The notes under the pieces were generated by a model, which was given only the letters and a program-made list of their open reading frames with translations, had not been told where the DNA came from and did not search any database. A DNA stretch of 64,000 nt from an uncultured Pseudomonadales bacterium (GTDB taxonomy: Bacteria; Pseudomonadota; Gammaproteobacteria; Pseudomonadales; Cellvibrionaceae). Of this stretch, positions 8,861 to 19,017 are shown piece after piece; within the stretch, counting starts at the first letter, position 1; the number at the start of each line of letters is the position of its first letter. The stretch covers positions 783,273 through 847,272 of the forward strand of contig CANLBN010000001.1 in NCBI GenBank assembly GCA_947488935.1. Reading direction: 5' to 3'. The position numbers were made by a program, and so were the translations under genes.

Positions 8861-9151
8861 TAATTCCCCCCCCCCCTTTCTTCCTAAATGCCCTTTTTAG
8901 GGTGTTTATCGACTCATTCTCTTAGGTATTCACTTTTAATGAATATTCTTAAGTGATCATTTGTTATATCTGTAAATATTGTTTAATTGTTGCTTCTCTC
9001 CACTTATTAAAAGCGTTAAATTCATGTAATTGAGCGGGATGACTGTGATGTGCAGACAGTACAAACCAGCCCAACTGTGTTAAATTAGATCAACAAATAG
9101 GCGTTTTATACATAAATTAGAGACTGTGAAAATTTTCTAGGTTTCTTCGTA
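8861..9151. other. Non-coding gap with an 11-base poly-C tract
   Basis: After the terminator there is a run of 11 C residues (8866-8876), then AT-rich DNA that must hold the promoter of the PAS-GGDEF-EAL gene. No ORF or RNA gene is seen. The C-run is a site where length can vary or be misread. Confidence 0.6.
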
Positions 9152-11230
9152 GTGAGTTGGGAACTAGTGGCAATTAAAAGAGACAATTTTTCTAACGCAG
9201 AGCTTTTTAATATTCTAAACAATGCCTATGTTGGTATGTGCATTTCAAGCCTGACTGGTAAATTTGAATACGTTAATACTGCCATGAAGAATATGCTCGG
9301 ATATACCGAGAGTGAAATTTATCATCCAGATATTATTGTGACGCACCCAGAAGATCTGATCTTAAACAGACAGATACGCACAGCGCTCATTAATAATCCC
9401 GATAAACCTATTATGATGGACAAGCGTTATCTACATAAAGATGGCCGTACCATTTATGGCTTTGTGTCTGTGAGATTATTGAGAAGTGATAGCGGTGCGC
9501 CTGATAGATTCGTCAGTCAGATAATTGATATTGGTTATCGTAAAGAGGTAGAAAAATCTGCTGAACTATTTCGTACGATGATGAATGCCTCTCGTGACGC
9601 AATGTTTATTATTCATCCTGATACAGGTCAACTGCTTGATGTGAATGTTGAGGCAAGTAAAAGCCTTGGTTATACCTACGAAGAAGTGACTCGCCTTGAG
9701 ATTAAGGATATTGTCCACTCCATGCAAGGCCGCTCGGGGATGAAAGCAAAATTACAAGAGATTAAAGATAAAAAGCATTTATTATTTATTAGCGAACATA
9801 TTACTAAAACCGGTCATATTTTTCCTGTGGAAGTGCGAGTTAATTATCTGGATCGCGGTGAATCGGGGTATATTCTTGCGGTTGTACGAGATATTACCGA
9901 GCGTAAAAAGTCAGAGGCACTTATGTGGCAGCAGGCTAACTACGATACGCTCACGGGTCTGCCAAATCGCAATATGTTGCATGACCGCTTAGAGCAAGCC
10001 CTGAAAAAAGCGCAAAGAGAAAAACTTAAAATAGCAGTGCTCAGTTTAGATTTAGATAAGTTTAAAGAGGTTAATGATAGTTTTGGTCATGACGTTGGTG
10101 ATCAGTTATTAAAGCAAGTGGGTGAGCGTATTCTTGCTTGTATTCGAGAAATCGATACTGTCTCGCGCCTAGGTGGTGATGAGTTCTGCATTGTTATTGA
10201 GAACGTCAATCAAGCTGTCAATATTAATCGTATTGCCAATAGTATTTTGCAATCTATTAGCCGGCCATTTCTTTTAAGCGATCATAATATTTTTGTGTCG
10301 ACAAGTATTGGTATTGCGTTTTACCCCGACGATACTATAGACATTGATGATTTACTGAAAAACTCTGATCAGGCCATGTACTTTGCTAAAAATAAAGGGC
10401 GCAACTGCTTCCAGTACTATACCGATGAAATGCAAGAGCAAGCACTCTATAAAATGCATTTGAGCCGAGATTTACACAGTGCCATAGATCAAAACCAATT
10501 ATTTATAGAATATCAGCCTATTATCGATCTTAACGATGGTCTCATCTATAAAGCAGAGGCGCTTTTACGTTGGGATCACCCCCAACATGGCTTAGTCGAC
10601 TCGAATGAATTTATCGCGTTGGCCGAAGAAAATGGCGCGATAACCTCTATTGGTGAATGGGTGTTCGCACAAGTGCTGGAGGCGCTGAAAACACTGTCAT
10701 CGGCTTGCGATAGTGATTTTCAAATAAGCATCAATGCGTCTCCTTTACAGTTTAGGGAGAGTGAAAATTATATTGACCAGTGGCATGAGAAGCTGACAAA
10801 TGCAGGTTTAAATACAGATGCCATTTTGATAGAGATAGTCGAAAGCCTAGTTGTCGATGTTGATCAAGTGGTTCTCGACAAACTATTACTGTTTAGAGAC
10901 CACGGTATTCCTGTCGCGCTCGATGATTTTGGTACAGGGTATTTTTCTCTATCGTCTTTGCAAAAACTAGATATAGATTACTTAAAGATTGATAAGTCTT
11001 TTGTCAAAGATTTGCAGCCAGGATCAAGCGAGGAAATTCTTTGTAGAGCAATGATATTGATGGCCCATACCCTAGGTTTAAAAGTCATTGCCGAGGGCGT
11101 TGAAAATCAATACCAGTATGATTTCTTGAAATCTATTAATTGCGATTACGCGCAAGGTTATTTTTTCTCTAAACCATTAGTCATCGGTCAATTTAAAAAT
11201 ATCTCTTATTTAAACTCCACTCATTTTTAG
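9152..11230 (+). CDS. PAS-PAS-GGDEF-EAL c-di-GMP signalling protein
   Basis: Two PAS domains (about residues 17-130 and 138-255, the second ending in the DITERKKSE linker) precede a diguanylate cyclase domain with intact GGDEF at 341-345. An inhibitory RxxD site lies at 332-335. The EAL phosphodiesterase domain has intact EAL at 469-471 and the DDFGTGYFS motif. Both activities look possible, with PAS sensing deciding the balance. There is no membrane segment, so it is cytosolic. The start is GTG at 9152, and no ATG occurs before residue 29. It overlaps the convergent gene at 11210 by 21 bases. Confidence 0.92.
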   Translation: MSWELVAIKRDNFSNAELFNILNNAYVGMCISSLTGKFEYVNTAMKNMLGYTESEIYHPDIIVTHPEDLILNRQIRTALINNPDKPIMMDKRYLHKDGRTIYGFVSVRLLRSDSGAPDRFVSQIIDIGYRKEVEKSAELFRTMMNASRDAMFIIHPDTGQLLDVNVEASKSLGYTYEEVTRLEIKDIVHSMQGRSGMKAKLQEIKDKKHLLFISEHITKTGHIFPVEVRVNYLDRGESGYILAVVRDITERKKSEALMWQQANYDTLTGLPNRNMLHDRLEQALKKAQREKLKIAVLSLDLDKFKEVNDSFGHDVGDQLLKQVGERILACIREIDTVSRLGGDEFCIVIENVNQAVNINRIANSILQSISRPFLLSDHNIFVSTSIGIAFYPDDTIDIDDLLKNSDQAMYFAKNKGRNCFQYYTDEMQEQALYKMHLSRDLHSAIDQNQLFIEYQPIIDLNDGLIYKAEALLRWDHPQHGLVDSNEFIALAEENGAITSIGEWVFAQVLEALKTLSSACDSDFQISINASPLQFRESENYIDQWHEKLTNAGLNTDAILIEIVESLVVDVDQVVLDKLLLFRDHGIPVALDDFGTGYFSLSSLQKLDIDYLKIDKSFVKDLQPGSSEEILCRAMILMAHTLGLKVIAEGVENQYQYDFLKSINCDYAQGYFFSKPLVIGQFKNISYLNSTHF

Positions 11231-12325
11231 TAGCTGCGATAGTTGATTAGATAATAATTTTTGGTGGTTTTCTGAAAAGCCTACAACCTTTTGAAAGGAG
11301 TGCTCGCCACTCTTTTCAAATGTCACCCTGTTCTCTAAAGTATTATCATCCAATAAATTGTTAATAAATATACTGTCCGGCTGATGTAGTTGTGAGAGTA
11401 GAGGAATGTCTGTTGATAGTGAGATGTCCTGCCGGTGGTTATATAAAACAGCCGAAAGCTTGATGAATAGTCGCTTCTCTTTTGCAAGCTCTAATAATAA
11501 ATAAGCAGAACATATCGCATCAAACAACAGCTTGTTTTTATCGTCCCTAGAGAATTTTAAAATGATCATGTTTTGGCTTAACGCAATTTTTTCACCAGAG
11601 TAGAGTGTTAAAATATGATTAAGTAAGCTATCTAGCGCTTTAAATTCTTTGTTTCTCGCCTGCGCGTTGAGATGTTTATATACTTTATCGAGTGTGTGAA
11701 TATGTATTAATAAAAAGCCATCGGTAAGTAGAGGGGGAGTAATGATCTCAGTTTTGATGTTATCTTCTTGTATTGAATTTGTGGTGCTGGCTATGTTGGC
11801 CTTTTGCTCTCTGGAGATTAGGCGCATAAATAATAAGGGCGGCAAAGCAGCGCCTATGATAATGATTAAAAATAACCAGCTCTTAGACTGAAAATTAACA
11901 TCGAGAGTGCTTGTTAAAGAGCCTAAGTGAGAGTCTTCTAATACAATCGGAGTTGTAAAGGAGTAATGTGATGCTAAAGGACGAGGGTTAATTTCTCCCG
12001 ACTGAACGATCACCGTGTTGTTTATATCGTAAATAACAGTGTTAACAACATTTTTTTGCTGGCTGAGGCTTTGTAGGAGTGATTGCATACCAATGAGATC
12101 GCTATTAGCCATTGCTGTGGCGAGCTGCTTGGTCATGAGCTTATTGACAATTTCCCCGTGGTAGTTAATAAAACGTTGCTGTTGTTTATTGTTGTCGTAG
12201 TTAACTAACCATAAACCCATATAGCTTACTAATAGGCAGGCAATCGCAGCGATTAGCGAGTATAAAATACTTTTATTTGCTAAGAAAAATGTTGTTGAGC
12301 GTAAGCCTTTTGGCAAAAGCATCAT
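11210..12325 (-). CDS. Smp/YtjB-like membrane protein
   Basis: Residues 1-50 contain a membrane anchor (LYSLIAAIACLLVSYMGLWL). A periplasmic stretch of about 100 residues follows (TKQLATAMANSDL), then a second membrane segment near 155-170 (LFLIIIIGAALPPLLF) and a cytoplasmic part. The N-terminal pattern and the position divergent from serB match Smp (YtjB) in enterics and AhpA in pseudomonads. The role is poorly defined. The C-terminal region (LIHIHTLDKVYKHL onward) resembles a degenerate nucleotide-cyclase-like fold, which is only an impression. The 3' end overlaps the convergent GGDEF-EAL gene. Confidence 0.7.
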   Translation of the reverse strand: MMLLPKGLRSTTFFLANKSILYSLIAAIACLLVSYMGLWLVNYDNNKQQQRFINYHGEIVNKLMTKQLATAMANSDLIGMQSLLQSLSQQKNVVNTVIYDINNTVIVQSGEINPRPLASHYSFTTPIVLEDSHLGSLTSTLDVNFQSKSWLFLIIIIGAALPPLLFMRLISREQKANIASTTNSIQEDNIKTEIITPPLLTDGFLLIHIHTLDKVYKHLNAQARNKEFKALDSLLNHILTLYSGEKIALSQNMIILKFSRDDKNKLLFDAICSAYLLLELAKEKRLFIKLSAVLYNHRQDISLSTDIPLLSQLHQPDSIFINNLLDDNTLENRVTFEKSGEHSFQKVVGFSENHQKLLSNQLSQLLKMSGV

Positions 12326-12486
12326 AGATTATCTCCAATAGCCGGCTATTTTAACGTAATCATCACTATTGCGCATATGTGTTTTTTGCAGTTTGCTTTC
12401 ATCATATCTTTAATATGAGATATTGCTTTAGCTCTAGGAGTGATACTTGTTAAACTATCTGCTTATTAATTATATGTATCGTGACA

Positions 12487-13779
12487 ATGAATAACGAGTG
12501 TTTGATTCCTGCTACCTCTTTGGGGTCTTTATTTTTTTCTTTTTCTAAAGCCGTACCTTCCAATGAGGGCAGTGATAGTCTTATCGAATCGACTAAATTA
12601 CTATCACTACTGCTTAATAGTTTGACTGTCAGAGGTATTAAAGTTATCGATATTCAGAAGATGACTATCGATAACGCCTGTGTGCTTCAAGTGCTATTAG
12701 GCCATGCCAATGGTCCATTCTCTGATCAAGAGCTCGAATCTTTAATTGTACAGGTGAGACAAAGCCTTTGTGATCCTGAGTATAAAATACTGGCGCATTA
12801 TAGGAGTATGGAGGTAGTGCAGCCAGTAGAGCCTTTTGTTATTACGCTAATAGGAGAAGATATCGCGGCTGATTTTGTCTCATCTGTTGTGGAGGTGTTG
12901 CACAATAACCATGGTTTGCTTTGCTCGATAGAATCGTTAAATGATGATGTGTTCATGTCGACCTCCATTCAAAGTAATGAGCATATGCCGCTTGCCTATG
13001 AGCTCTCGATTCTGGTGAGTGACCGTAAGTGTTTAACAGACCTAAAGGCTTGCCTACTTGAATTGGCGGCCGAAAATCGTGTTGATATGGCGATTCAGCC
13101 GGACAATATATTGCGCAAGCAAAAAAGGCTTGCCTGTTTTGATATGGATTCAACCTTGATTCAGGCAGAGGTTATTGATGAGTTGGCAAAAGAGGCGGGC
13201 GTAGGTCAGCAGGTCGCCGAAATCACCGAATCTGCCATGCAGGGAAACCTTAACTTCAATCAAAGCTTTATTAAACGTATGTCGCTACTGGAGGGCCTCG
13301 ATGAATCAGTGCTTGAAAAAGTAGCAGAACGTTTGGTGTTATCCGATGGAGTAGAGACATTATTTGCTAGCTTAAATCGCCTAGGCTATAAAACAGCGAT
13401 ATTATCCGGTGGTTTTGATTACTTTGGTCGATTTTTGCAAAAGAAATTGGGCATTGATTATGTTTATGCTAACGAACTAGATATTGCAGAAGGTAAAGTT
13501 ACTGGAAAAGTGAGTAGTGAAATTGTTAATGGCGATAAAAAAGCAGAACTGTTAAAAATGATTGCGGCAAAAGAAAATATAGCGCTGGATCAGGTGATTG
13601 CAGTCGGTGATGGGGCCAATGATTTGCCAATGCTAGCAGTAGCGGGTCTTGGGGTTGCCTATAAAGCCAAACCCTTGGTTAAAGAATCTGCCGAGCACTC
13701 TATTAACTATGTTGGCTTAGATGGCTTGCTATATATGTTGGGGTTAAGAACCCAACATATAAGATCCCTTTTACAGTAA
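12487..13779 (+). CDS. serB: Phosphoserine phosphatase
   Basis: The enzyme catalyses the last step of serine synthesis, hydrolysing O-phosphoserine. The C-terminal HAD domain has the nucleophile motif FDMDSTLIQAE (D219 and D221 counting from the ATG at 12487), a serine/glycine motif LSGGFDYFG, and VGDGANDLPM as the last motif. The N-terminal ~200 residues look like ACT-type regulatory domains, as in SerB of pseudomonads. A GTG two codons upstream (12481) is an alternative start. It is divergent from the Smp-like gene and convergent with fimX. Confidence 0.95.
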   Translation: MNNECLIPATSLGSLFFSFSKAVPSNEGSDSLIESTKLLSLLLNSLTVRGIKVIDIQKMTIDNACVLQVLLGHANGPFSDQELESLIVQVRQSLCDPEYKILAHYRSMEVVQPVEPFVITLIGEDIAADFVSSVVEVLHNNHGLLCSIESLNDDVFMSTSIQSNEHMPLAYELSILVSDRKCLTDLKACLLELAAENRVDMAIQPDNILRKQKRLACFDMDSTLIQAEVIDELAKEAGVGQQVAEITESAMQGNLNFNQSFIKRMSLLEGLDESVLEKVAERLVLSDGVETLFASLNRLGYKTAILSGGFDYFGRFLQKKLGIDYVYANELDIAEGKVTGKVSSEIVNGDKKAELLKMIAAKENIALDQVIAVGDGANDLPMLAVAGLGVAYKAKPLVKESAEHSINYVGLDGLLYMLGLRTQHIRSLLQ

Positions 13780-13835
13780 GCTAGTTAAGATAAGCCAGTT
13801 CTCTAAATCGGTTACTCTGACTATTAGAGCAGATT

Positions 13836-15929
13836 CTATGCCCCTTCGGCTGAAAATTCGTAATCCATAGCAGCGCTAGGTGGTTGCAAGTAGTGGCCTT
13901 GAATACAGTGGGCGCCCATCTGCCAGAGTTTTGAAATAATGTTGGCATTTTCAACGAGAGGGATGGTTGTTATTTTATTTTGCTTATGTAGCTCTTTTAG
14001 TAAGTTTTCTAACGCTTCTTTATTCTCCGAATTTTCTTGCAGCTCCATAGAGAATGAACCATCAATTTTTATATGGTCAACATCAATGTGTTCAAGCAGT
14101 GATAAAGGTTCAAGCGCGCAGCCAAATTGGTTAATACATAGCTCTATACCCATAGATGAGCAATCCCCAAAGAATTTTTTAGCCGCTGTTAGGTGTTGGG
14201 TGATTTCAGCTTCTTGTAGTTGAAAGATAAGCGCTGCAGGATTAACTTTGGCTGCCTTAATAGCGACTTTTAACCAAGGAATAAAGGATTTGTCACAGAG
14301 AGTTTGATGGCTCAGCGTCGTAACTAATTGTACCTTCGCGCCTTCGCGATTACTGAGGTGTTTGATGGTTTCTAATGTTACCCAGCGATCAATTTTTGAA
14401 ATGGTGTTCATGCTGGCTGCTGCTTGCATGAAGTGGCTAGGTGAAATCTCGTTAGATTCCTCATCAATCATTCTTAGTAATACTTCATAGCGCTCTGTTT
14501 CGTCGCCACGCAAACTAATGATAGGTTGAAATAGTAATTTAAATTTATCTTCTTTTAAGGCTTTTTGTAATGAGCTAATTAGTACAGTTTGATTATCTTC
14601 TGTTGGTTGGAAGAAGTTGGCACCATTACCTAAGCCGTCATCTTTTTGTTTGCGCAGAGATAAAATAGCTTGGGTGGCTTCTTTGATAACCGATTGGGCA
14701 TCGAGGCTAGTTTCATTAATGAGTGTAATACCAATGCTCGCTGTCAATTTGAGTGTTTTGCTTTTTACCTCAAAGAAGTGTTCGCAAATATGTTCGGCAA
14801 TAATATTTCCCGTATTGAGCAGCTTTTCTAAATGAACTTCATTGCTAATGACAGCAAAGACTCCATCGCTAATTTTGGCAATATAGTCCTCTTCGCTACA
14901 GTGCTTTTGAATGAACTCGGCTATGGTTGCTAAAACATCGTTGGCGCCATCGATACCGACAATGGACTCTACCTTTTCCTCAAACTTGTCAATATCGATA
15001 TAGAAAAAGGCGTGGGATTTTTCTTGCTCTGAATCGGATTTGATTAATTGTGTTAGTTTGTTATGTAGTTGGGTCTTAGTAAATAGGCCGTTAGCTTCAT
15101 CGCTCGTCTCGACGACATCCTGAGAGGGTGATGTTGCCGTCATGTCAGCGCTAATATTTTGCCCTTTAACAAATAATTGTATACAGGCTTCATCATCAAA
15201 CTGGCTATGTTGCAGCTCTATGTTTAGGGGAATAGTTTCCCCTTTGGGGCTGTTTAAGTGACAACTTAGTGTATTGTCAGACTGGCAATCTCCCTTAAGA
15301 GAAAATTGTTTCAGGGTTTTTTTAATTTTATCTTGATCCTCGGAAACAGCAATATCCATTAACGGCACACAGTCCAGTTCATCGGGACCATCATGTCCGC
15401 ACATATTACTAAAGGATTCGTTAGCATAAATAAACATGCCGTCTTGCATAAAAGCGATACCGTCTTTGGAGCGGTCGAGTAATTGTCGGTTAAGTTGCTC
15501 AATTTCCCGCGCTTTACGCTCAGCGTTACGTGCATGTTTGCGTTGTTTTTTGTTCTCTAGCTCTCTATTGACTACAAGTAATAGATGTTGATCGTCGTCT
15601 AGCTCAACGACATCGCAAGCGCCTAGTTTTAAGCCATCAATAACAGGCCGTTTTTGATCGTCGTCACTCAGTAAAATGACAGGCAAGTCACTGTTATGTT
15701 TACGAATGGTACGAATGGCGTCTACGGGAGGTAGTGAATTAGTATTGTTGTCGGCAATAACTATGTCCCAGTTTTGCTCAGAAAGCGTTTTATTAAAGGC
15801 TTCTTCGGTATTTATATGCTGCGCTCGGCATGGGTTTCCTGAGTTTTGGAACATGCTTGTTAAACGTTGCGCCTCTTGCTGCGAGTCATTAATGATCAGT
15901 AGGCGAAAAGGAACGGTAGCAGAGCTCAT
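13836..15929 (-). CDS. fimX: FimX-like degenerate GGDEF/EAL protein
   Basis: Order: REC-like domain (1-125), PAS (150-260), GGDEF-like domain (285-435) and EAL-like domain (450-690). The GGDEF site is replaced by SDGVF (354-358), and EAL is EVL (482-484) within RYEVLLRMIDE. In Pseudomonas aeruginosa FimX, a c-di-GMP receptor for type IV pilus assembly and twitching, these sites are also degenerate, including EVL. FimX has 691 residues, against 697 here, and lies beside serB. I infer that this protein binds rather than makes or degrades c-di-GMP. Pilus genes are not in the window. Confidence 0.85.
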   Translation of the reverse strand: MSSATVPFRLLIINDSQQEAQRLTSMFQNSGNPCRAQHINTEEAFNKTLSEQNWDIVIADNNTNSLPPVDAIRTIRKHNSDLPVILLSDDDQKRPVIDGLKLGACDVVELDDDQHLLLVVNRELENKKQRKHARNAERKAREIEQLNRQLLDRSKDGIAFMQDGMFIYANESFSNMCGHDGPDELDCVPLMDIAVSEDQDKIKKTLKQFSLKGDCQSDNTLSCHLNSPKGETIPLNIELQHSQFDDEACIQLFVKGQNISADMTATSPSQDVVETSDEANGLFTKTQLHNKLTQLIKSDSEQEKSHAFFYIDIDKFEEKVESIVGIDGANDVLATIAEFIQKHCSEEDYIAKISDGVFAVISNEVHLEKLLNTGNIIAEHICEHFFEVKSKTLKLTASIGITLINETSLDAQSVIKEATQAILSLRKQKDDGLGNGANFFQPTEDNQTVLISSLQKALKEDKFKLLFQPIISLRGDETERYEVLLRMIDEESNEISPSHFMQAAASMNTISKIDRWVTLETIKHLSNREGAKVQLVTTLSHQTLCDKSFIPWLKVAIKAAKVNPAALIFQLQEAEITQHLTAAKKFFGDCSSMGIELCINQFGCALEPLSLLEHIDVDHIKIDGSFSMELQENSENKEALENLLKELHKQNKITTIPLVENANIISKLWQMGAHCIQGHYLQPPSAAMDYEFSAEGA

Positions 15930-16250
15930 AAGGTAATAATTCGTTGATGTGAAGGCGTGGTATCATACCTGCTTAATTCTATTGAAACTATATCGTGAAC
16001 TAACAGGCGTTTTTTTTATGACTTGCGTCACATTTATTAGTTCATATGGGCAGCTTTATTAGTTGCTCATACTATAAATAGTTAGTCATTTAATTATAGC
16101 GCGTATTTAGGGGTATGGGTCGACTTTTACGTAGAACTTTAGTGATAGTGGCCCCTACCTTAGACGTATACGCACATCTGGTCTGATTGGTCTGGCAGTC
16201 ATTAATTATTTTGTGGGTGCCTCCTATAAGATAATAGTCGATATATTGTT
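15930..16250. other. Non-coding gap between fimX and epmB
   Basis: About 320 bp with no convincing ORF. It contains the fimX promoter region and a small TGAC-TTGC-GTCA palindrome at about 16019-16030. No RNA gene or repeat is recognised. Confidence 0.5.
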
Positions 16251-17273
16251 TTAAGGTATTTCACTAGCGGGTGTTTTTGAGGGTTTGCCTTCGATATCTT
16301 TGACCAGCTTCGGCACTAAATAGCCAGGTAAAAGGCTGCGTAGTTTGCCATGAAGTTGTTTAGCCTCTGCAAGTGGTAGGTCAAAGTGTGCTCCGCCACT
16401 GACAGGGTCAAATAAGTGTAGATAATAGGGTAATACACCCGCTGAAAATAGATTCTCACTAAGCGCTTTTAATGTCTCAATAGAGTTATTGATGCCTTTT
16501 AATAAAACGGTTTGATTGAGTACGGTTATACCTGCTTTTCGGAGTCGGTTTATCGCACCAATAAGGTTTTCATCGATTTCGTTAGCATGATTGATGTGCA
16601 ACACAAAGACAGTATCCATGCTGTTGTTGCTGAGCCAAGATAGGCATTCGTCGGTAATGCGCTCCGGGATAACAACGGGCAGTCGGCTATGAATACGCAA
16701 GCGCTTGATATGGGGTATCGTCGATATTTGCTCGGTTAACCAAGACAATTGCTTGTCATTTGAGGCTAATGGGTCACCCCCCGAGTAAATAACCTCCTCT
16801 ATCGTGTTATCGGCCGCGATAGTTTTGATGACCTGTAGCCACTCGTTACGATTGAGTCGATTGTCATCGTATGGAAAGTGTCTTCTAAAGCAGTAACGGC
16901 AATTGATAGCGCAGTGGCCATTGACTAATAATAGTACGCGCCCTGGGTATTTTTGAATAATCCCTTTTTGAGTGTAAGCGAGCTCTTTTATTGGGTCGGT
17001 AGAATACCCATCAATGCATATCAGCTCTTCCTGTATAGGTAACACTTGGCGTAAAAGTGGGTCTTTACTGTCTCCTATTTTCATTCTGTCAACAAATGAC
17101 TGAGGCACACGCAGTGGAAATTGTTTAGCGGCAAGATAGGCGGCGGGTAGTAATGATGCGTCTAATTCTAGGTTATTAAGTAGAGTTTTAGGGTCAGTAA
17201 TGGCATTAGTGAGCTGTTGTTGCCAACTCATTGTTGATTTGGTCTGCAAAAGGATGTCTGTTCGAGGTATCAT
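16251..17273 (-). CDS. epmB: EF-P beta-lysylation protein EpmB (lysine 2,3-aminomutase family)
   Basis: EpmB is a radical SAM, PLP-dependent aminomutase that converts L-alpha-lysine to (R)-beta-lysine for modification of EF-P. The iron-sulfur motif CAINCRYCF places cysteines at 121, 125 and 128. The glycine-rich SAM motif YSGGDPLAS follows, and PLP-binding residues lie in the C-terminal half. The length of 340 is typical. It is divergent from efp with only about 60 bp between starts. An alternative start at residue 15 (MSWQQQL) is possible. Confidence 0.94.
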   Translation of the reverse strand: MIPRTDILLQTKSTMSWQQQLTNAITDPKTLLNNLELDASLLPAAYLAAKQFPLRVPQSFVDRMKIGDSKDPLLRQVLPIQEELICIDGYSTDPIKELAYTQKGIIQKYPGRVLLLVNGHCAINCRYCFRRHFPYDDNRLNRNEWLQVIKTIAADNTIEEVIYSGGDPLASNDKQLSWLTEQISTIPHIKRLRIHSRLPVVIPERITDECLSWLSNNSMDTVFVLHINHANEIDENLIGAINRLRKAGITVLNQTVLLKGINNSIETLKALSENLFSAGVLPYYLHLFDPVSGGAHFDLPLAEAKQLHGKLRSLLPGYLVPKLVKDIEGKPSKTPASEIP

Positions 17274-17337
17274 TAGGTTTTTATAGCGGCCTTTTTGTAG
17301 CTAATTGTACAATCAATATATTCTAATAGAGGAACCC

Positions 17338-17907
17338 ATGGCTAATTATTCTACCAACGAGTTGCGCAGCGGCATAAAAGTATTACTTGATGGTGACCCC
17401 TGCGCCATTTTGGATAACGAATTTGTTAAACCTGGCAAGGGTCAAGCATTTAATCGCGTAAAACTACGCAACCTTACCACAGGCCGTGTTTGGGAGCGTA
17501 CCTTTAAGTCGGGCGAAACCTTAGAAGCTGCAGATGTAATGGATCGCGACTTAGAGTATTTATATAGCGATGGCGAGTTTTGGCATTTTATGGAACCCGA
17601 GAGCTACGAGCAGTTTCAAGCAGATGAAAAGGCCGTTGGCGATACGGTTAAATGGTTGAAGGAACAAGAAAAATACACGGTGACTTTGTACAATAATTCA
17701 CCGTTATTAGTAGATCCACCTAATCATATCGAGCTAGAAATCACCGAAACAGACCCCGGTGTGAAAGGCGATACTGCCAATGGTGGTACTAAGCCTGCAA
17801 CACTCATAACGGGAGCTGTGATTAAGGTACCTCTGTTTTTATCAGAGGGAGAGGTTATCCGTGTCGATACACGTACAGCTGAATACTTAGGGCGCGGTGG
17901 TAAATAA
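17338..17907 (+). CDS. efp: Translation elongation factor P
   Basis: EF-P rescues ribosomes stalled at polyproline stretches. The 189-residue protein has the loop VKPGKGQAF with lysine 34, the residue modified by EpmA/EpmB in other gammaproteobacteria. KOW-like N-terminal and two OB domains follow to the C-terminal [11 protein letters not shown]. The ATG at 17338 follows AGAGGA. A TTG upstream at 17305 would add 11 residues not found in the family. A terminator lies downstream. Confidence 0.97.
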   Translation: MANYSTNELRSGIKVLLDGDPCAILDNEFVKPGKGQAFNRVKLRNLTTGRVWERTFKSGETLEAADVMDRDLEYLYSDGEFWHFMEPESYEQFQADEKAVGDTVKWLKEQEKYTVTLYNNSPLLVDPPNHIELEITETDPGVKGDTANGGTKPATLITGAVIKVPLFLSEGEVIRVDTRTAEYLGRGGK

Positions 17908-17954
17908 TACCGCAACATATCATGCGCTTTGTTATGTTTAATTCTCAAAGCGAT

Positions 17955-17987
17955 AAAAAGGCTCGCCGGTACTGGTGAGCCTTTTTT
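17955..17987 (+). terminator. Intrinsic terminator of efp
   Basis: AAAAAGGCTC (17955-17964) pairs with GAGCCTTTTT (from 17977) around GCCGGTACTGGT, with a T6 tract at 17982-17987. It separates efp from epmA. Confidence 0.85.
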
Positions 17988-18039
17988 ATTGGCATTATAG
18001 ATGGGGTAACCCGCTGTAGGTAATAGTGAGCAGATAGTC

Positions 18040-18987
18040 ATGAGTGAAGATAATTTCTGGCAACCCAGTGCCAATATAGAGGCGCTTAAAGCGCGTGCTA
18101 GCCTCTATCGTTTTATCCGAGACTTCTTTTCTACACGTCATGTGCTCGAGGTCGAAACGCCTATTGTTAGCCCCTTTGCGACCGTCGACCCTTTTATCGA
18201 AAGCCTAACTACAACACTTTCTAATCGATACTGCTATTTGCAGACATCCCCAGAATTCTTTTTAAAGCGTTTGCTGGCAAGTGGTAGTGGCGATGTTTAC
18301 TCTTTGGCTAAGGCTTTTAGGCAGGGTGAGCAAGGTGAAAAGCATAATCCTGAATTTACATTGCTAGAGTGGTATCGCGTAGGCTGGGATGAGCATCAAT
18401 TAATGGAGGAGCTTGAAAAGCTTATTACTCTATTGCTGCCCTCTGTCGATCCTCAAAAAATTAGCTACCGTAGTTTGTATTTACAATATCTTGATATTGA
18501 CCCTCATGCAGTTTCGTTGGATCGTTTAAAAAAACTCGTTAGAGAAAACATGACGATTGATTTTGAATTGCCTGATAAATCGACTTGTTTTGACTTGTTA
18601 ATGACCCATTGCATTGAACCACAGATCGCAAAGGATTTTTTGTTGGTATATAACTATCCTGTTGAACAAGCAGCACTTGCAAAGCTTGGTAAAAATGAAC
18701 AGGGCCAACTTATTGCGAGGCGTTTTGAGGTTTATTTACAAGGTATGGAATTAGCCAATGGGTATTTTGAATTAACCGATGCCTGCGAGCAAAAAAAGCG
18801 TTTTGACGCTGATGTAGCTTACAGAGAAAATAATAATTTACCCCTAGTGCCCTACGATAAAAAATTAGTCGCCGCATTAGCTGCGGGAATGCCCGAGTGC
18901 GCAGGTGTTGCCCTAGGGATTGATCGCCTACTTATGATCTTAGAAAAAAAAGCCGATATAAGCCAAGTGCTAAGCTTTACTGTTTAG
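18040..18987 (+). CDS. epmA: EF-P--(R)-beta-lysine ligase EpmA
   Basis: EpmA (GenX, PoxA, YjeA) is a truncated class II lysyl-tRNA synthetase homologue that joins beta-lysine to EF-P lysine 34. Class II motifs are visible: VETPIVSPFATVDPF (motif 1), FRQGEQGEKHNPEFTLLEWY (motif 2) and GVALGIDRLLM (motif 3). No N-terminal anticodon domain is present, as expected at 315 residues (325 in E. coli). ATG 18040 lies downstream of the efp terminator, so it probably has its own promoter or depends on readthrough. Confidence 0.95.
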   Translation: MSEDNFWQPSANIEALKARASLYRFIRDFFSTRHVLEVETPIVSPFATVDPFIESLTTTLSNRYCYLQTSPEFFLKRLLASGSGDVYSLAKAFRQGEQGEKHNPEFTLLEWYRVGWDEHQLMEELEKLITLLLPSVDPQKISYRSLYLQYLDIDPHAVSLDRLKKLVRENMTIDFELPDKSTCFDLLMTHCIEPQIAKDFLLVYNYPVEQAALAKLGKNEQGQLIARRFEVYLQGMELANGYFELTDACEQKKRFDADVAYRENNNLPLVPYDKKLVAALAAGMPECAGVALGIDRLLMILEKKADISQVLSFTV

Positions 18988-19017
18988 CTTTTTAATGCAA
19001 TTCTTTAGTGTCACTCT

